A stretch of DNA of 64,000 nucleotides from NCBI GenBank assembly GCA_016212795.1, contig JACRDT010000005.1:264789-328788 (forward strand), in the 5' to 3' direction. The notes below the pieces were generated by a model, which was given only the letters and a program-made list of their open reading frames with translations, had not been told where the DNA came from and made no database searches. Shown piece after piece: positions 40,295 through 48,522 of this stretch (positions are counted from its first letter, which is position 1; every line of letters starts with the position of its first letter). The translations under genes and the position numbers were made by a program. This DNA is from Elusimicrobiota bacterium. Lineage in GTDB: Bacteria; Elusimicrobiota; Elusimicrobia; UBA1565; UBA9628.

Positions 40295-40795
40295 ATGATC
40301 CCGGAAAGACCCAGCGCGACCGCGACGATGGGCGCCATGATCCTCGGCCCCCTATTGCTCTGCGGCTGTGTTCCCTGGCCTCACTTCGAGCGGGTAACGC
40401 CGAGCTTAATCGGAACCGTCCTTCGCGATGGCGCGCCGGCGGCGGAGGTCCGGGTGTTCCTCCATCCTCGTTGCAGCGCGAACAGGACGACCCCTCCCTG
40501 CCAGGGGTATCGCGAAGAGTCCCGCACCGACGAACACGGCCGATTCTCATTCCGGGCCGAGAGGAAGTTCCGCCCGTTCGTCACGCTAGGCGACCCGATC
40601 TATTGTTGGGCCGTCTGCGTCGAACACGACGGCGCTCCGGTCACGGGCTTGAGAGCCGTCGACCTGGGCCATCAACCCGACGAGGATCAGCTCCGGTGCG
40701 AACTTCCCGACGCGCGGTCACGCCCCGATGAGGGGAAGGGGATCTGCGGCTGCCGGACCTGCCGAAAGGTCGTCGAGGGACGGCGGCTCCAGTGA
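40295..40795 (+). CDS. Lipoprotein with carboxypeptidase-regulatory-like domain
   Basis: 166 residues. A signal segment ends at the lipobox LCGC (MGAMILGPLLLCGC, so the functional start may be ATG 40328). The mature part resembles an Ig-like carboxypeptidase regulatory domain: GTVLRDGAPAAEVRVFLHP, then TDEHGRFSFRAER. Six or more cysteines later in the chain (PPCQGY, YCWAVC, CGCRTC) are unusual for such a small lipoprotein. The stop overlaps the GTG start of the next gene (GTGA). Probably an envelope-anchored structural or binding protein; no enzyme motif. Confidence 0.6.
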   Translation: MIPERPSATATMGAMILGPLLLCGCVPWPHFERVTPSLIGTVLRDGAPAAEVRVFLHPRCSANRTTPPCQGYREESRTDEHGRFSFRAERKFRPFVTLGDPIYCWAVCVEHDGAPVTGLRAVDLGHQPDEDQLRCELPDARSRPDEGKGICGCRTCRKVVEGRRLQ

Positions 40796-41721
40796 GGATA
40801 GCCGTCACGGGGGCGTTCGGGTACTCGGGGCGATACATCGCCAGACGCCTGCTGGACGCGGGCCACAACGTGGTCACCCTGACCGACTCCCCGGACCGGG
40901 AGAACCCCTTCGGAGACAGGGTCCGGGCCTTCCCCTTCGACTTCGACCAGCCCAGCCGCCTGGCGGCGTCGCTGCGCGGGGCCGACGCGCTAATCAATAC
41001 CTACTGGGTGCGGTTCGACCACCGCCTGTTCACCCACCGCGCCGCGGTGGAGAACACGAAAGTCATGTTCAGGGCCGCCAAGGAAGCGGGCATCCGCCGC
41101 ATCGTCCACGTCAGCATCACGAACCCCGACATCAACTCCGCGTTGCCGTATTTCCGGGGAAAGGCCGCACTCGAAGCCGCGCTCGCCTCGCTGGGCTTGT
41201 CCTACTGCATCCTGCGTCCGGCCGTCCTCTTCGGCAAGGAGGACGTCCTGATCAACAACATCGCCTGGTCGCTCCGCCACCTCCCGGTCTTCGGGGTGTT
41301 CGGCTCGGGCGACTACAAGCTGCAGCCGATCCATGTCGAGGACCTGGCCTCCGCGGCCGCCAAGAAGGCCCTCGGCGGCCCCAACGAGATCATCGACGCC
41401 ATCGGGCCGGAGACCTTCACCTACCGCGGGCTCGTGGACACGGTCAGGCGGGCCCTGGGCTTGACGCGCCTCGTCATCGGAGTCCCCCCCGGCGTCGGCT
41501 ACTGGTCTTGCCGGCTGGTCGGCATGCTCGTGGGGGACATCGTCGTGACGCGCGAGGAGATCCAGGGCCTGATGGAGGGACGCCTCTGCGTGGACGCTCC
41601 GCCGCTGGGCGCGACCAAGCTGAGCGAATGGGTCCGGCTGCACCGGGACACGCTGGGGCGCCGCTACACGAGCGAGCTGGCCCGCCGCGTCGACCGCGTA
41701 TCGTCCTATCGGTCGAACTAA
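40792..41721 (+). CDS. NAD(P)-binding SDR-like protein (NmrA/complex I 39-kDa-like)
   Basis: 309 residues with an N-terminal Rossmann fold, VTGAFGYSGRYIARRLLDAGH (GxxGxxG pattern, about 5-20), VHVSITNP, SYCILRPAVLFGKED, and a late QPIHVEDLA. The classical YxxxK is replaced: YFRGKAALEAAL supplies Tyr and Lys in a Y-x3-K context, as in atypical extended SDRs and NDUFA9-like proteins. Reaction unknown; may act on quinone or isoprenoid/sugar precursors. GTG start overlaps the lipoprotein stop by 4 bp, so the two are coupled although GC content returns to the chromosomal level here. Confidence 0.82.
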   Translation: MRIAVTGAFGYSGRYIARRLLDAGHNVVTLTDSPDRENPFGDRVRAFPFDFDQPSRLAASLRGADALINTYWVRFDHRLFTHRAAVENTKVMFRAAKEAGIRRIVHVSITNPDINSALPYFRGKAALEAALASLGLSYCILRPAVLFGKEDVLINNIAWSLRHLPVFGVFGSGDYKLQPIHVEDLASAAAKKALGGPNEIIDAIGPETFTYRGLVDTVRRALGLTRLVIGVPPGVGYWSCRLVGMLVGDIVVTREEIQGLMEGRLCVDAPPLGATKLSEWVRLHRDTLGRRYTSELARRVDRVSSYRSN

Positions 41722-41731
41722 GGCTGGCCGG

Positions 41732-42406
41732 CTACTGGCCCAGGAACAGGAAGAAGTACTGCAGGAAGTCGTAGAGGTCGGCGTTGACGAACGTCACGTT
41801 GACCGGGGCGTGGCCCATCCCGCCCGTGAGGTTTCCCGTCACCTTGTCGAACTGCAGGACGACGGGAGCGTGCTTGGCGTAGCCCTTGAGCGCGACGATG
41901 TTGTCGTCCGCCGAGCCTTCCTTCATGTCGAACTCGACGCGGACCGGGCTGTGGTTGGCGTAACCCTCGAGCAGGCCCTTCTTCCAATCGACGGCGAGCT
42001 TCACCGGGCTGCGGTTGGCGCCGCCTTCGACCACCACCGACTCGGGCGTCCAGGCGAAGGACAGGCTCACGGGGCTCAGGTTCGCCCCGCCGGTGATCTT
42101 GTTGTTCTCGTGGTCGATCGCGACATCGACGGGAGAGTGGTTCATGCCGCCCTTGATGGTCCATGCCCGCTTGTCGATGGTGATGTTCACGGGACTGTGG
42201 TTCATCCCTCCCGTGACCGTGCCGACCTTGTTCTGGCTGGCGGCCGCCAGGAAGGGCGCCGCGCCCTTGACCTCGAGCCTGGGGGCCTTGAAGGAGGCCG
42301 CCTCGAACGCCGACGCCGCGCCCGAAGCCGCGGTCTCGACGGCCGGCGAGGCGTGGGAAAGCCCCGCGACGAGGATCGCGACAGCGAAGAAAGACATGGA
42401 TTTCAT
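41732..42406 (-). CDS. Secreted protein with seven GGxNxSPV repeats
   Basis: 224 residues: a signal peptide (MKSMSFFAVAILVAGLSHA) and, from about residue 55, seven tandem repeats of about 20-26 residues, each with a core such as GGMNHSPVNITID, GGMNHSPVDVAID, GGANLSPVSLSFA, GGANRSPVKLAVD, GYANHSPVRVEFD, GYAKHAPVVLQFD and GGMGHAPVNVTFV. The alternating hydrophobic strand after each SPV suggests a beta-solenoid or stacked beta-sheet. I recognise no family. ATG 42406 begins the signal peptide; the longer frame would run through the tRNA gene. A short aromatic tail (FLQYFFLFLG) ends the protein, perhaps membrane-interacting. Confidence 0.75.
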   Translation of the reverse strand: MKSMSFFAVAILVAGLSHASPAVETAASGAASAFEAASFKAPRLEVKGAAPFLAAASQNKVGTVTGGMNHSPVNITIDKRAWTIKGGMNHSPVDVAIDHENNKITGGANLSPVSLSFAWTPESVVVEGGANRSPVKLAVDWKKGLLEGYANHSPVRVEFDMKEGSADDNIVALKGYAKHAPVVLQFDKVTGNLTGGMGHAPVNVTFVNADLYDFLQYFFLFLGQ

Positions 42407-42556
42407 GGGGTCACCGTTCCGGCCGGGATGGGAGAGACAGAGGGGCATCTCATCGCAGGATGACAGCGCTTCATTATGACACTTCGAGCCCGTCTCGTCA
42501 TGGGCCAGGGGGCCCACGCCGCGGCGGGCCCGAAGTCCTACCCGCCGCAGGAAGAG

Positions 42557-42628
42557 TGCGCTCGCCAGGAATCGAACCTGGATACCCGGCTTCGCAGGCC
42601 GGTACACTATCCATTGTGTTACGAGCGC
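42557..42628 (-). tRNA. tRNA-Arg (anticodon GCG)
   Basis: Cloverleaf read on the minus strand: acceptor GCGCTCG/CGAGCGC (7 bp), D-stem ACAC/GTGT, anticodon stem CCGGC/GCCGG with loop CTGCGAA (anticodon GCG at 42595-42593), T-stem CCAGG/CCTGG with loop TTCGATT, discriminator A. CCA is not encoded. GCG reads CGC and CGU; most bacteria use ACG (inosine) instead. Confidence 0.93.
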
Positions 42629-42656
42629 CCGAGTGCGAGGCGAGATTATATCTTAT

Positions 42657-43850
42657 TCAACGGCGACGCAGCATGACGGCCGTCTCCACGTGCGGGGTGT
42701 GCGGGAAGAGGTCGAAGGCCTCCCCCTGGACGAACGCGTAGACCTCGAGAAGGGCCTTGAGGTCGCGGCCGAGGGCCTCGGGGTTGCAGGACACATAGAT
42801 AAGGAAAGGCGCGGGGGCGGCGAGGACGGCCTTCAGGAGCCGCGGGTGGAGCCCGGGCCGCGGCGGATCGACGACGACGACCTCGGCAGGCGGCAGGGAG
42901 GGCATCACGTCCTCGGCGAGCCCCTGGACGAAGCGGGCGTTGGCGACGCCGTTGAGCCCGGCGTTGGCCACGGCGTCGGCCACGCCGAGGGGGTTGGACT
43001 CGACGCCGGTCACCGACCCGCAGCAGTCCGCGATCGACAGCCCGATGCCCCCGCCGCCGCAGTAGAGGTCCAGCGCGGCGGCCGGGGCGACGGCCCGGAC
43101 CCACTCCCGGACCGCGCCGTAGAGGAGCTCGGCGGCCCTGGTGTTCGTCTGGAAGAACGACTGCGGCGAGATCCTGAACGCCAGCGTCCTGCCCGGCAGC
43201 CTCAGGACCTCCGTGATGGTCCCGGGCCCCGAGAGGACCTCGCGCTCGTCGCAGAGCGCGACGTCCGAGATCTTGGCGTTCACGCCCCAGAGCACGGTGC
43301 TCGCCGGGTAGGGGCGCACGGCGTCGAGGAACGAGTCCTTCCGGATCGCGCCCGCCGAGGTCACGAGCGTGACCATCCTGTCGGGCCCGTTCTTCGCCTC
43401 CCGCAGGACCAGGTACCGCAGGAAGCCCGTGCGCCTGACGCTGTTGTAGGGGGGCAGGGCCTCGCGGCGCGCCCACTCCCTGACGCTCGCCAGGAGCGGC
43501 GCGGTCTCGGGGGAGAGGAGGTGGCACTCCTCGAGGTCCACGACCTTGTTCCAGCGCTGGCGGGCCTTGAACCCGAGCCGCAGCCACGGCCCGTTCTCCT
43601 GCGGCGGGTAGACGTCGCCAAAGGCGTGCTCCATCTTGTTGCGGTAATGCCAGAGCTGCGGCGACGGCCGGACCCCGGCCGGGAAGGCGATCCCAACCGA
43701 GGCCAGGGCCGCGGCGACCCGGGCCTCCTTGGCCCGGAGCTGGGCCTCGTAGGGGACGTCCTGGCTGGCGCAGCCGCCGCACTCGCCGAAATGCCGGCAC
43801 CTCGGCGTTGCCGAGGGCGTCGCAGGCGCGGGAGCCCCGGGGTCAGACAT
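42657..43850 (-). CDS. rlmD: 23S rRNA (uracil-5-)-methyltransferase, RlmD/RumA family
   Basis: About 397 residues. An N-terminal iron-sulphur motif CRHFGECGGCASQDVPYEAQL (Cys pattern C-x5-C-x2-C plus a later Cys) is followed by the SAM-dependent domain: LDLYCGGGGIGLSIA, VVVDPPRPGL, catalytic Cys in YVSCNPE and the late Glu in PHTPHVETAVML. It makes 5-methyluridine in 23S rRNA (or a paralogous site). The N-terminal TRAM RNA-binding domain of E. coli RlmD is missing. ATG at 43850 overlaps the ychF stop by 8 bp; ATG 43871 is an alternative. Confidence 0.88.
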   Translation of the reverse strand: MSDPGAPAPATPSATPRCRHFGECGGCASQDVPYEAQLRAKEARVAAALASVGIAFPAGVRPSPQLWHYRNKMEHAFGDVYPPQENGPWLRLGFKARQRWNKVVDLEECHLLSPETAPLLASVREWARREALPPYNSVRRTGFLRYLVLREAKNGPDRMVTLVTSAGAIRKDSFLDAVRPYPASTVLWGVNAKISDVALCDEREVLSGPGTITEVLRLPGRTLAFRISPQSFFQTNTRAAELLYGAVREWVRAVAPAAALDLYCGGGGIGLSIADCCGSVTGVESNPLGVADAVANAGLNGVANARFVQGLAEDVMPSLPPAEVVVVDPPRPGLHPRLLKAVLAAPAPFLIYVSCNPEALGRDLKALLEVYAFVQGEAFDLFPHTPHVETAVMLRRR

Positions 43851-44913
43851 TGAATTTGAAGAAGCAGACATCGCCGTCTTGGATCTCGTAGTCCCTGCCT
43901 TCGGTGCGGACGAGGCCTCGCTCGCGCAGGACGGCCTCCTTCTCGAACCGGTCGATGTCCTCGAACCGGTAGACGTCGGCCTTGATGAACCCGCGCTCGA
44001 AGTCCGTGTGGATGGTCCCGGCGGCCCGCGGCGCCTTCGTCCCGGCCGTCACGGTCCAGGCGCGCACCTCCTCCCCCCGCACCGTGAAGAAGCTCCGCAG
44101 GCGCAGCAGGGCGGACGCGGCCTCGATCACCCGCTCCAGCCCCGACGCGCCGAGCCCCATCTCCTTGAGGAACGCCGTCCGCTCGGCTTCGGGGAGCTCG
44201 GCGATCTCCGCCTCGACCTTGCCGGACAGGAGGACATGCCCCGCCCCCCGCTGCTCGGCGAGGCCCACCAGGGCCGAGCAGGAGCCGGGGTCCTCCCGGT
44301 CCCCGACGTTGCCCACGAAGAGGACGGGCTTGGCGGTGAGCAGGCCCAGGCCCTTGATGGCAGGCTCTTCGAGGCCCAGCGTCCTCGCCGCTTTGCCTGC
44401 GGCAAGGCCGGCTTTGAGCACCTCCAAAACGGCCGTCATCGCACGGGCGACTTCGTCGCCCGTGCGGGCTTTGGCCGCGAGCTTCTCGTGGGCCTTCTCC
44501 ACGCTCGCGAGGTCGGCCAGCAGGAGCTCGGTCTCCACGATCTCGACGTCGCGGCGCGCGTCGATGCTCCCGAGAGGGTTGACGACGTCGGCGGCGTCGA
44601 AGAGCCTGACCAGGTGCAGGATGGCGTCCACCTCCCGCAGATGCCCGAGGAACTGGTTCCCGAGCCCCTCCCCGCGCGAAGCCCCGGCCACGAGCCCGGC
44701 GATGTCGACGAACCGCACGGACGCTGGCGTGGTCTTCTTGGGCCCGAAGAGGGCCGACAGCCGCCGCAGCCGCCGGTCGGGGACGACGACGTCCCCCACG
44801 TTGGGCTCGATGGTGGTGAAGGGATAGTTGGAGGCGGCGGCGTGCCCCGCCGTCAAGGCGTTGAACACGGTCGACTTGCCGACGTTGGGGAGCCCCACGA
44901 TGCCGATGCGCAT
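43843..44913 (-). CDS. ychF: Ribosome-binding ATPase YchF
   Basis: 356 residues of the Obg-like ATPase family. P-loop GLPNVGKST, switch region PFTTIEPNVG, Walker B VDIAGLVAGAS, a coiled-coil insertion (about 125-210), the atypical G4 region around LFVGN, and a TGS-type C-terminal domain with FEKEAVLRERG and a last FFKFNV; this end is diagnostic of YchF/OLA1. Binds 70S ribosomes and prefers ATP. ATG 44913 gives the standard MRIGIVGLPN N-terminus. The start of rlmD overlaps its stop. Confidence 0.95.
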   Translation of the reverse strand: MRIGIVGLPNVGKSTVFNALTAGHAAASNYPFTTIEPNVGDVVVPDRRLRRLSALFGPKKTTPASVRFVDIAGLVAGASRGEGLGNQFLGHLREVDAILHLVRLFDAADVVNPLGSIDARRDVEIVETELLLADLASVEKAHEKLAAKARTGDEVARAMTAVLEVLKAGLAAGKAARTLGLEEPAIKGLGLLTAKPVLFVGNVGDREDPGSCSALVGLAEQRGAGHVLLSGKVEAEIAELPEAERTAFLKEMGLGASGLERVIEAASALLRLRSFFTVRGEEVRAWTVTAGTKAPRAAGTIHTDFERGFIKADVYRFEDIDRFEKEAVLRERGLVRTEGRDYEIQDGDVCFFKFNV

Positions 44914-44939
44914 GGCCAACGGATGATATCAATTTGGGA

Positions 44940-44990
44940 AATCACTCGCCTCCACGGCGGGGAGACGGGTAGCGAGGGGGCCGAGCGCCG
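44940..44990. repeat. Palindromic repeat, copy 13 (degenerate)
   Basis: ATCACTCGCCTCCACGGCGG, return arm GGAGACGGGTAGCGAGGGGG and a variant tail CGAGCGCCGCAGGCGC; the same variant tail stands at 55255-55325. Confidence 0.65.
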
Positions 44991-45062
44991 CAGGCGCAAT
45001 CCACTCTCCCGCAAAGAGGGGATCGCTATCGGGAAGAGGACTTCAACAATAGGCCCTAGTCC

Positions 45063-45164
45063 CGGGACCTCGCGGGTCTCGAAGTCCTACCGCGGCCTGG
45101 GCCATCATCTCGGCCCGTTCTGCCCCGAAGGCCCACGAAGGCGCCGGCCGGGTTGCGGTAGAAT
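45063..45164 (+). promoter_or_regulatory. Conserved upstream element and leaderless-type -10 of the metallopeptidase gene
   Basis: GGGACC, GTCCTACCGCGGCCTGGGCC, CGGCCCGTTCTG and CCCCGAAGGCCCA (45063-45135) match the blocks before the subtilase and HAD-MFS genes. TAGAAT (45159-45164) ends 6 nt before the ATG at 45171. Confidence 0.6.
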
Positions 45165-45170
45165 GCTCCC

Positions 45171-47858
45171 ATGAACCCCTCTAAAACCTCCGCTTTCGTG
45201 CTGTCGTTGGCCGTCGTCCTTCTCCCCGCGGGAAGCTCGGCCCAGACGATCCAGACCCAGGCCGCCAGGCCCGGCGCCGTGCAGACCGCGATCCCCAAGA
45301 TCTCCGTCAGCGCCAACGTCGGCCTGGGGGCCGAAAGCTCGCTGCAGACGACGCCCGGCCTGAAAGGCACGCTCTCGGGCATCGGCGTCCCCTCCCTGCA
45401 GACCGCCCCGCAGCTGCGGACCTCGCAAGCCGAGATCTCGGCGCCCTTCTCCCCGGCCGCCGCCGATGTCCCGGTCGTCCTCGGGAACGCGGGCGTGCCG
45501 GTCGCGGCGCCCATCGCCCAGGACGGCCCGGCCGCGCTCCCCGCGGCGGCCGAGGCCCCCGTCCTGCAGGCCCAGGCGCCCGGCCAGGAGGCCGGCCCGT
45601 CCTCCGAGCTCGCGCCGGCCGGCCGGCCCCGCGAGGCGCAGCGGCCCTCGCTCCTAAAGCGGCTGGTCAACACGGTGGCGTCCAAGATCGGCCTCGGCCA
45701 GGTCTTCGACGGCAGCCAGAACCGCGGCCTGACCGCGCCCGGCGTTTCTGGCGCGGACGTGCCGCTTCGATCTAGACTGGAAAGCGGCCAGGAGGTCGCC
45801 GGGCTGGGCATCCTGCCCACGACCAAGCCGGTCCTCCTGCCCAACGGCGCCCTGCCCGACGCTCCCCCGACCCTCCCGGACCCAGCCCTGGGCGGTCAGG
45901 TCACGATCAACTCGATCGACAGCCTGGAGACGGTCCCGGACACCCAGGTCCCCGGCATCTTCGACGCCGGCCCGGTCGTCCTCCAGGCCGACCCCATGAG
46001 CGAGACGGCCATCGAGGCGGCGCTGCGCGCCCTCGTGGACGCCGAATCGGCGAGGTTCGGGGTCCCCAGCTCGGACCTCCAGACCGTCCACGTCAAGCGC
46101 GTGGCGGGCCGGAACCACCAGGCCGACACCATCTACGCCTATTTCCGCCAGCAGAAGGACGGCTACGTCGTGCGGGGCTCCTACGCGGGCTTCACCGTCA
46201 AGGTCATCAAGGGCAAGCCCGTCGTCCTGGCCTCGACCGCCAAGCTCTTCCCAAAGATGGCCGTGGACACCAGCCCGCGCTTCACCGAGCCGGAGCTCCG
46301 CAACAGCGCCATCGGCTACATCGGCATCAACCCGCAGCAGATGGGCCTTCAGATGGAGGCCTACGGCCAGCAGATCATCTACATGGCCGGCACCTGGCGC
46401 GCGGTCCAGCTGTACATCGTGGAGGGTCTCCCCTTCATGATCGCCGTCGACGTCGTCACGGGCAGGGCCTTCGCCTGGGACTCCCGGGCGGGCGTGACGG
46501 AAGGCGGCTCCCTCTCGGGCAAGATCGAGGGGCGCGCCGGCCTCGGCGCCCAGACCGACGCCACGGTCCCGGTCACGGTCCCCATGGGCAACATGAGCGT
46601 CACGCTCTCCGACGGCAAGACCGTCCAGACCGACGCCCAGGGCCGCTTCACCACGGACGCGACCAAGAAGTCCGAGGGCGCGGGCGACCAGGCGGCCGAC
46701 ACCACCAAGAAAGGCGACATCACCTTCACGGCCACCCTCTCGGGCAAGTACGTCGAGGTCCAGAACCAGGCCGGCAAGACCATGACCGTCTCCGGCACGC
46801 TCAAGCCGGGCGAGGAGGCTTCCGTCGTCTACAACCCCCAGGGCAAGTCCGAGGAGGACGTCGCCCAGGTCAACGCCTACTACCACGTGAACAGGGTCCG
46901 CGAGTGGACCAAGGCGCGCGGGATCGAGGACTCGCGGCTCGAGAAAGCCATCAAGGTCAAGCCCAACATCGACGACGAGTGCAACGCCTACTACACGCCG
47001 GGCTGGCCCAGCCTCAACTTCTTCAAGTCCAGCGTGAACTGCGTCAACTCCTCCTTCGACTCCGTGATCTACCATGAGTGGGGACACTTCATGGACGACA
47101 TGATCGGCGGGATCGTCAACGGCGGCCTGAGCGAGGGCTGGGGCGACATCCTCTCCATGTTCATCACGGCCAACCCGATCGTGGGCGAGGGCTTCCTCAA
47201 GCAGCAGACGCCCAACTACGTCCGCCACGGCGAGAACGACCACCAGTACCAGGAGTACGACGAGGTCCACGACCAGGGCCAGGTCTGGATGGGCTTCGCC
47301 TGGAAGCTGCGCAAAGCCCTCATCGCCTCGCTCGGGGAGGAGGCCGGCGCCGCCATGGCCGAGGTCCTGATCATGCCGACCCTCTACTCGAAGGCGGCGG
47401 ACATCCCCACGGCCATCGCCCAGGTCCTGCTCAACGACATGGACGCCAACGGCAACATCCCGCACGAAGCCGAGATCCGCGCGGCGGCCAAGGCCCACGG
47501 CGTGACCGTCCCCAAGAGCCCGGGGCCGGCAGGCCTCTTCACCTACGCCAGCCACGTGGTCACGGAGATCATGTCCGTGGGTCAGCCGACGGGCCCCGAG
47601 TTCGTCGGGGTCCCCGGCGCCCAGACCGTCACGCGCGCCAAGATCACCTTCACGGCCGGGGCCCTCCTGAGGGGCCGGGTGCGCCGCGAGCTGGAAAGGT
47701 TCCTCGACCAGCAGGACGGCGTCACCTACCGGCTCAAGGAGTACAAGGGCTGGCTGTCGTCGGACTTCCTGCTCACCATCGAAGGCCCGGACGAACGCGT
47801 CCGCGAGGTCTCCAGCGCCATCCAGAGCTGGTTCAACTCGCTCGAGACGAACGCCTAG
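45171..47858 (+). CDS. Secreted zinc metallopeptidase (thermolysin-clan, M36/M4-like) with propeptide
   Basis: 895 residues. A signal peptide (MNPSKTSAFVLSLAVVLLPAGSSA) precedes a Pro/Ala-rich region (to about 270), an FTP/PepSY-like propeptide (about 285-430, with YAYFRQQKDGYVVRGSYAGFTVKV), a domain resembling a carboxypeptidase regulatory insertion (about 445-560), and the catalytic part: IYHEWGHFMDD (HExxH near residue 634) with the third ligand Glu in LSEGWGDILSM (near 654). The HEWGH motif with EGW(S/G)D suits fungalysin-like peptidases. An in-frame dispersed repeat (APGVSGADVP) lies near residue 195. Its last 16 codons are duplicated 5.1 kb downstream, beyond the island. Confidence 0.85.
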   Translation: MNPSKTSAFVLSLAVVLLPAGSSAQTIQTQAARPGAVQTAIPKISVSANVGLGAESSLQTTPGLKGTLSGIGVPSLQTAPQLRTSQAEISAPFSPAAADVPVVLGNAGVPVAAPIAQDGPAALPAAAEAPVLQAQAPGQEAGPSSELAPAGRPREAQRPSLLKRLVNTVASKIGLGQVFDGSQNRGLTAPGVSGADVPLRSRLESGQEVAGLGILPTTKPVLLPNGALPDAPPTLPDPALGGQVTINSIDSLETVPDTQVPGIFDAGPVVLQADPMSETAIEAALRALVDAESARFGVPSSDLQTVHVKRVAGRNHQADTIYAYFRQQKDGYVVRGSYAGFTVKVIKGKPVVLASTAKLFPKMAVDTSPRFTEPELRNSAIGYIGINPQQMGLQMEAYGQQIIYMAGTWRAVQLYIVEGLPFMIAVDVVTGRAFAWDSRAGVTEGGSLSGKIEGRAGLGAQTDATVPVTVPMGNMSVTLSDGKTVQTDAQGRFTTDATKKSEGAGDQAADTTKKGDITFTATLSGKYVEVQNQAGKTMTVSGTLKPGEEASVVYNPQGKSEEDVAQVNAYYHVNRVREWTKARGIEDSRLEKAIKVKPNIDDECNAYYTPGWPSLNFFKSSVNCVNSSFDSVIYHEWGHFMDDMIGGIVNGGLSEGWGDILSMFITANPIVGEGFLKQQTPNYVRHGENDHQYQEYDEVHDQGQVWMGFAWKLRKALIASLGEEAGAAMAEVLIMPTLYSKAADIPTAIAQVLLNDMDANGNIPHEAEIRAAAKAHGVTVPKSPGPAGLFTYASHVVTEIMSVGQPTGPEFVGVPGAQTVTRAKITFTAGALLRGRVRRELERFLDQQDGVTYRLKEYKGWLSSDFLLTIEGPDERVREVSSAIQSWFNSLETNA
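45740..45775 (+). repeat. In-frame short dispersed repeat (APGVSGADVP), copy 2
   Basis: Matches 34073-34108 except for two bases; both lie in Pro/Ala-rich linkers of exported proteins, in the same frame. Confidence 0.75.
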
Positions 47859-47914
47859 CTCGGCCATCCGCCGCCTCGAACCGGGGGCGTCCTGATGAAA
47901 CGGCTTATGCCCCC
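47809..47914 (+). repeat. 106-bp direct repeat, left copy
   Basis: Covers the last 16 codons of the metallopeptidase gene, its stop and 56 bp of downstream sequence including GTCCTGATGAAACGGC. It matches 52946-53051 with one difference (C47837 versus T52974). Confidence 0.97.
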
Positions 47915-47955
47915 ACGCTACTCGCCTCCCCGCGGGGGGGGGGGGGGCGAGTGAT
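47895..47955. repeat. Palindromic repeat, copy 14 (at left island boundary)
   Basis: GATGAAACGGCTTATGCC, then CTACTCGCCTCCCC and a long G-run (13 G) before GCGAGTGAT. The G-run is longer than in other copies. Confidence 0.8.
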
Positions 47956-47979
47956 ATGGTAAAATACTAATTCCCACAG

Positions 47980-48522
47980 ATGACAAAGCCAATCTACACC
48001 ATAGGATACGGGAATCGCTCTGTGGAGCAGTTGATTGCGCTTCTTAGGATGTTCAATATCTCCTTCCTAGTCGATGTGCGGTCGAAGCCGTTTTCCTCTT
48101 TCAAACCCGAGTTCTCCCAGATGCCGCTGTCTCATGCCCTTTCAGATGCAGGCATCAAGTACCTCTTCATGGGCAATTCCCTTGGCGGACAGCCAGGCGA
48201 TCCTTTTCTCCTTACGAATGGAAAGGTTGACTACTCCAAACTGCGTCAAAGCTCCGCTTTTCGCGCTGGATTGGACCGGGTCAAGATGGACCTCCAGAAG
48301 GGTTGCGTCATGGTTCTCATGTGCAGCGAAGGAAAGCCCGAGGAATGTCACCGAAGCAAGCTGATTGGAGAGGCGCTCAGCGAGGATGGGCTTGAGGTCC
48401 TGCACATCAACGAGCTTGGCAAGCCGATGAAGCACGATGATGTGATCCAGAAGCTGACAGGCGGCCAGCAGGATTTCTTCGGACACGTGTTCACCTCGCG
48501 CAACAGGCACGTCCCGTCTTGA
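47980..48522 (+). CDS. DUF488-family protein A
   Basis: 180 residues with the DUF488 pattern: IYTIGYGNRSVEQLIALL at the N-terminus, LVDVRSKPFSS (the conserved DVR), KYLFMGNSLGG, and LMCSEGKPEECHRSKLI (the Cys...CHR motif). DUF488 proteins are short alpha/beta proteins of unknown biochemistry that are common in conflict and mobile loci. First gene of the island operon; TAAAAT 15-20 nt before the ATG is a weak -10 candidate and no Shine-Dalgarno is visible. Its stop overlaps the TTG start of the next gene (TTGA). GC content is clearly lower than the flanks. Confidence 0.85.
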   Translation: MTKPIYTIGYGNRSVEQLIALLRMFNISFLVDVRSKPFSSFKPEFSQMPLSHALSDAGIKYLFMGNSLGGQPGDPFLLTNGKVDYSKLRQSSAFRAGLDRVKMDLQKGCVMVLMCSEGKPEECHRSKLIGEALSEDGLEVLHINELGKPMKHDDVIQKLTGGQQDFFGHVFTSRNRHVPS

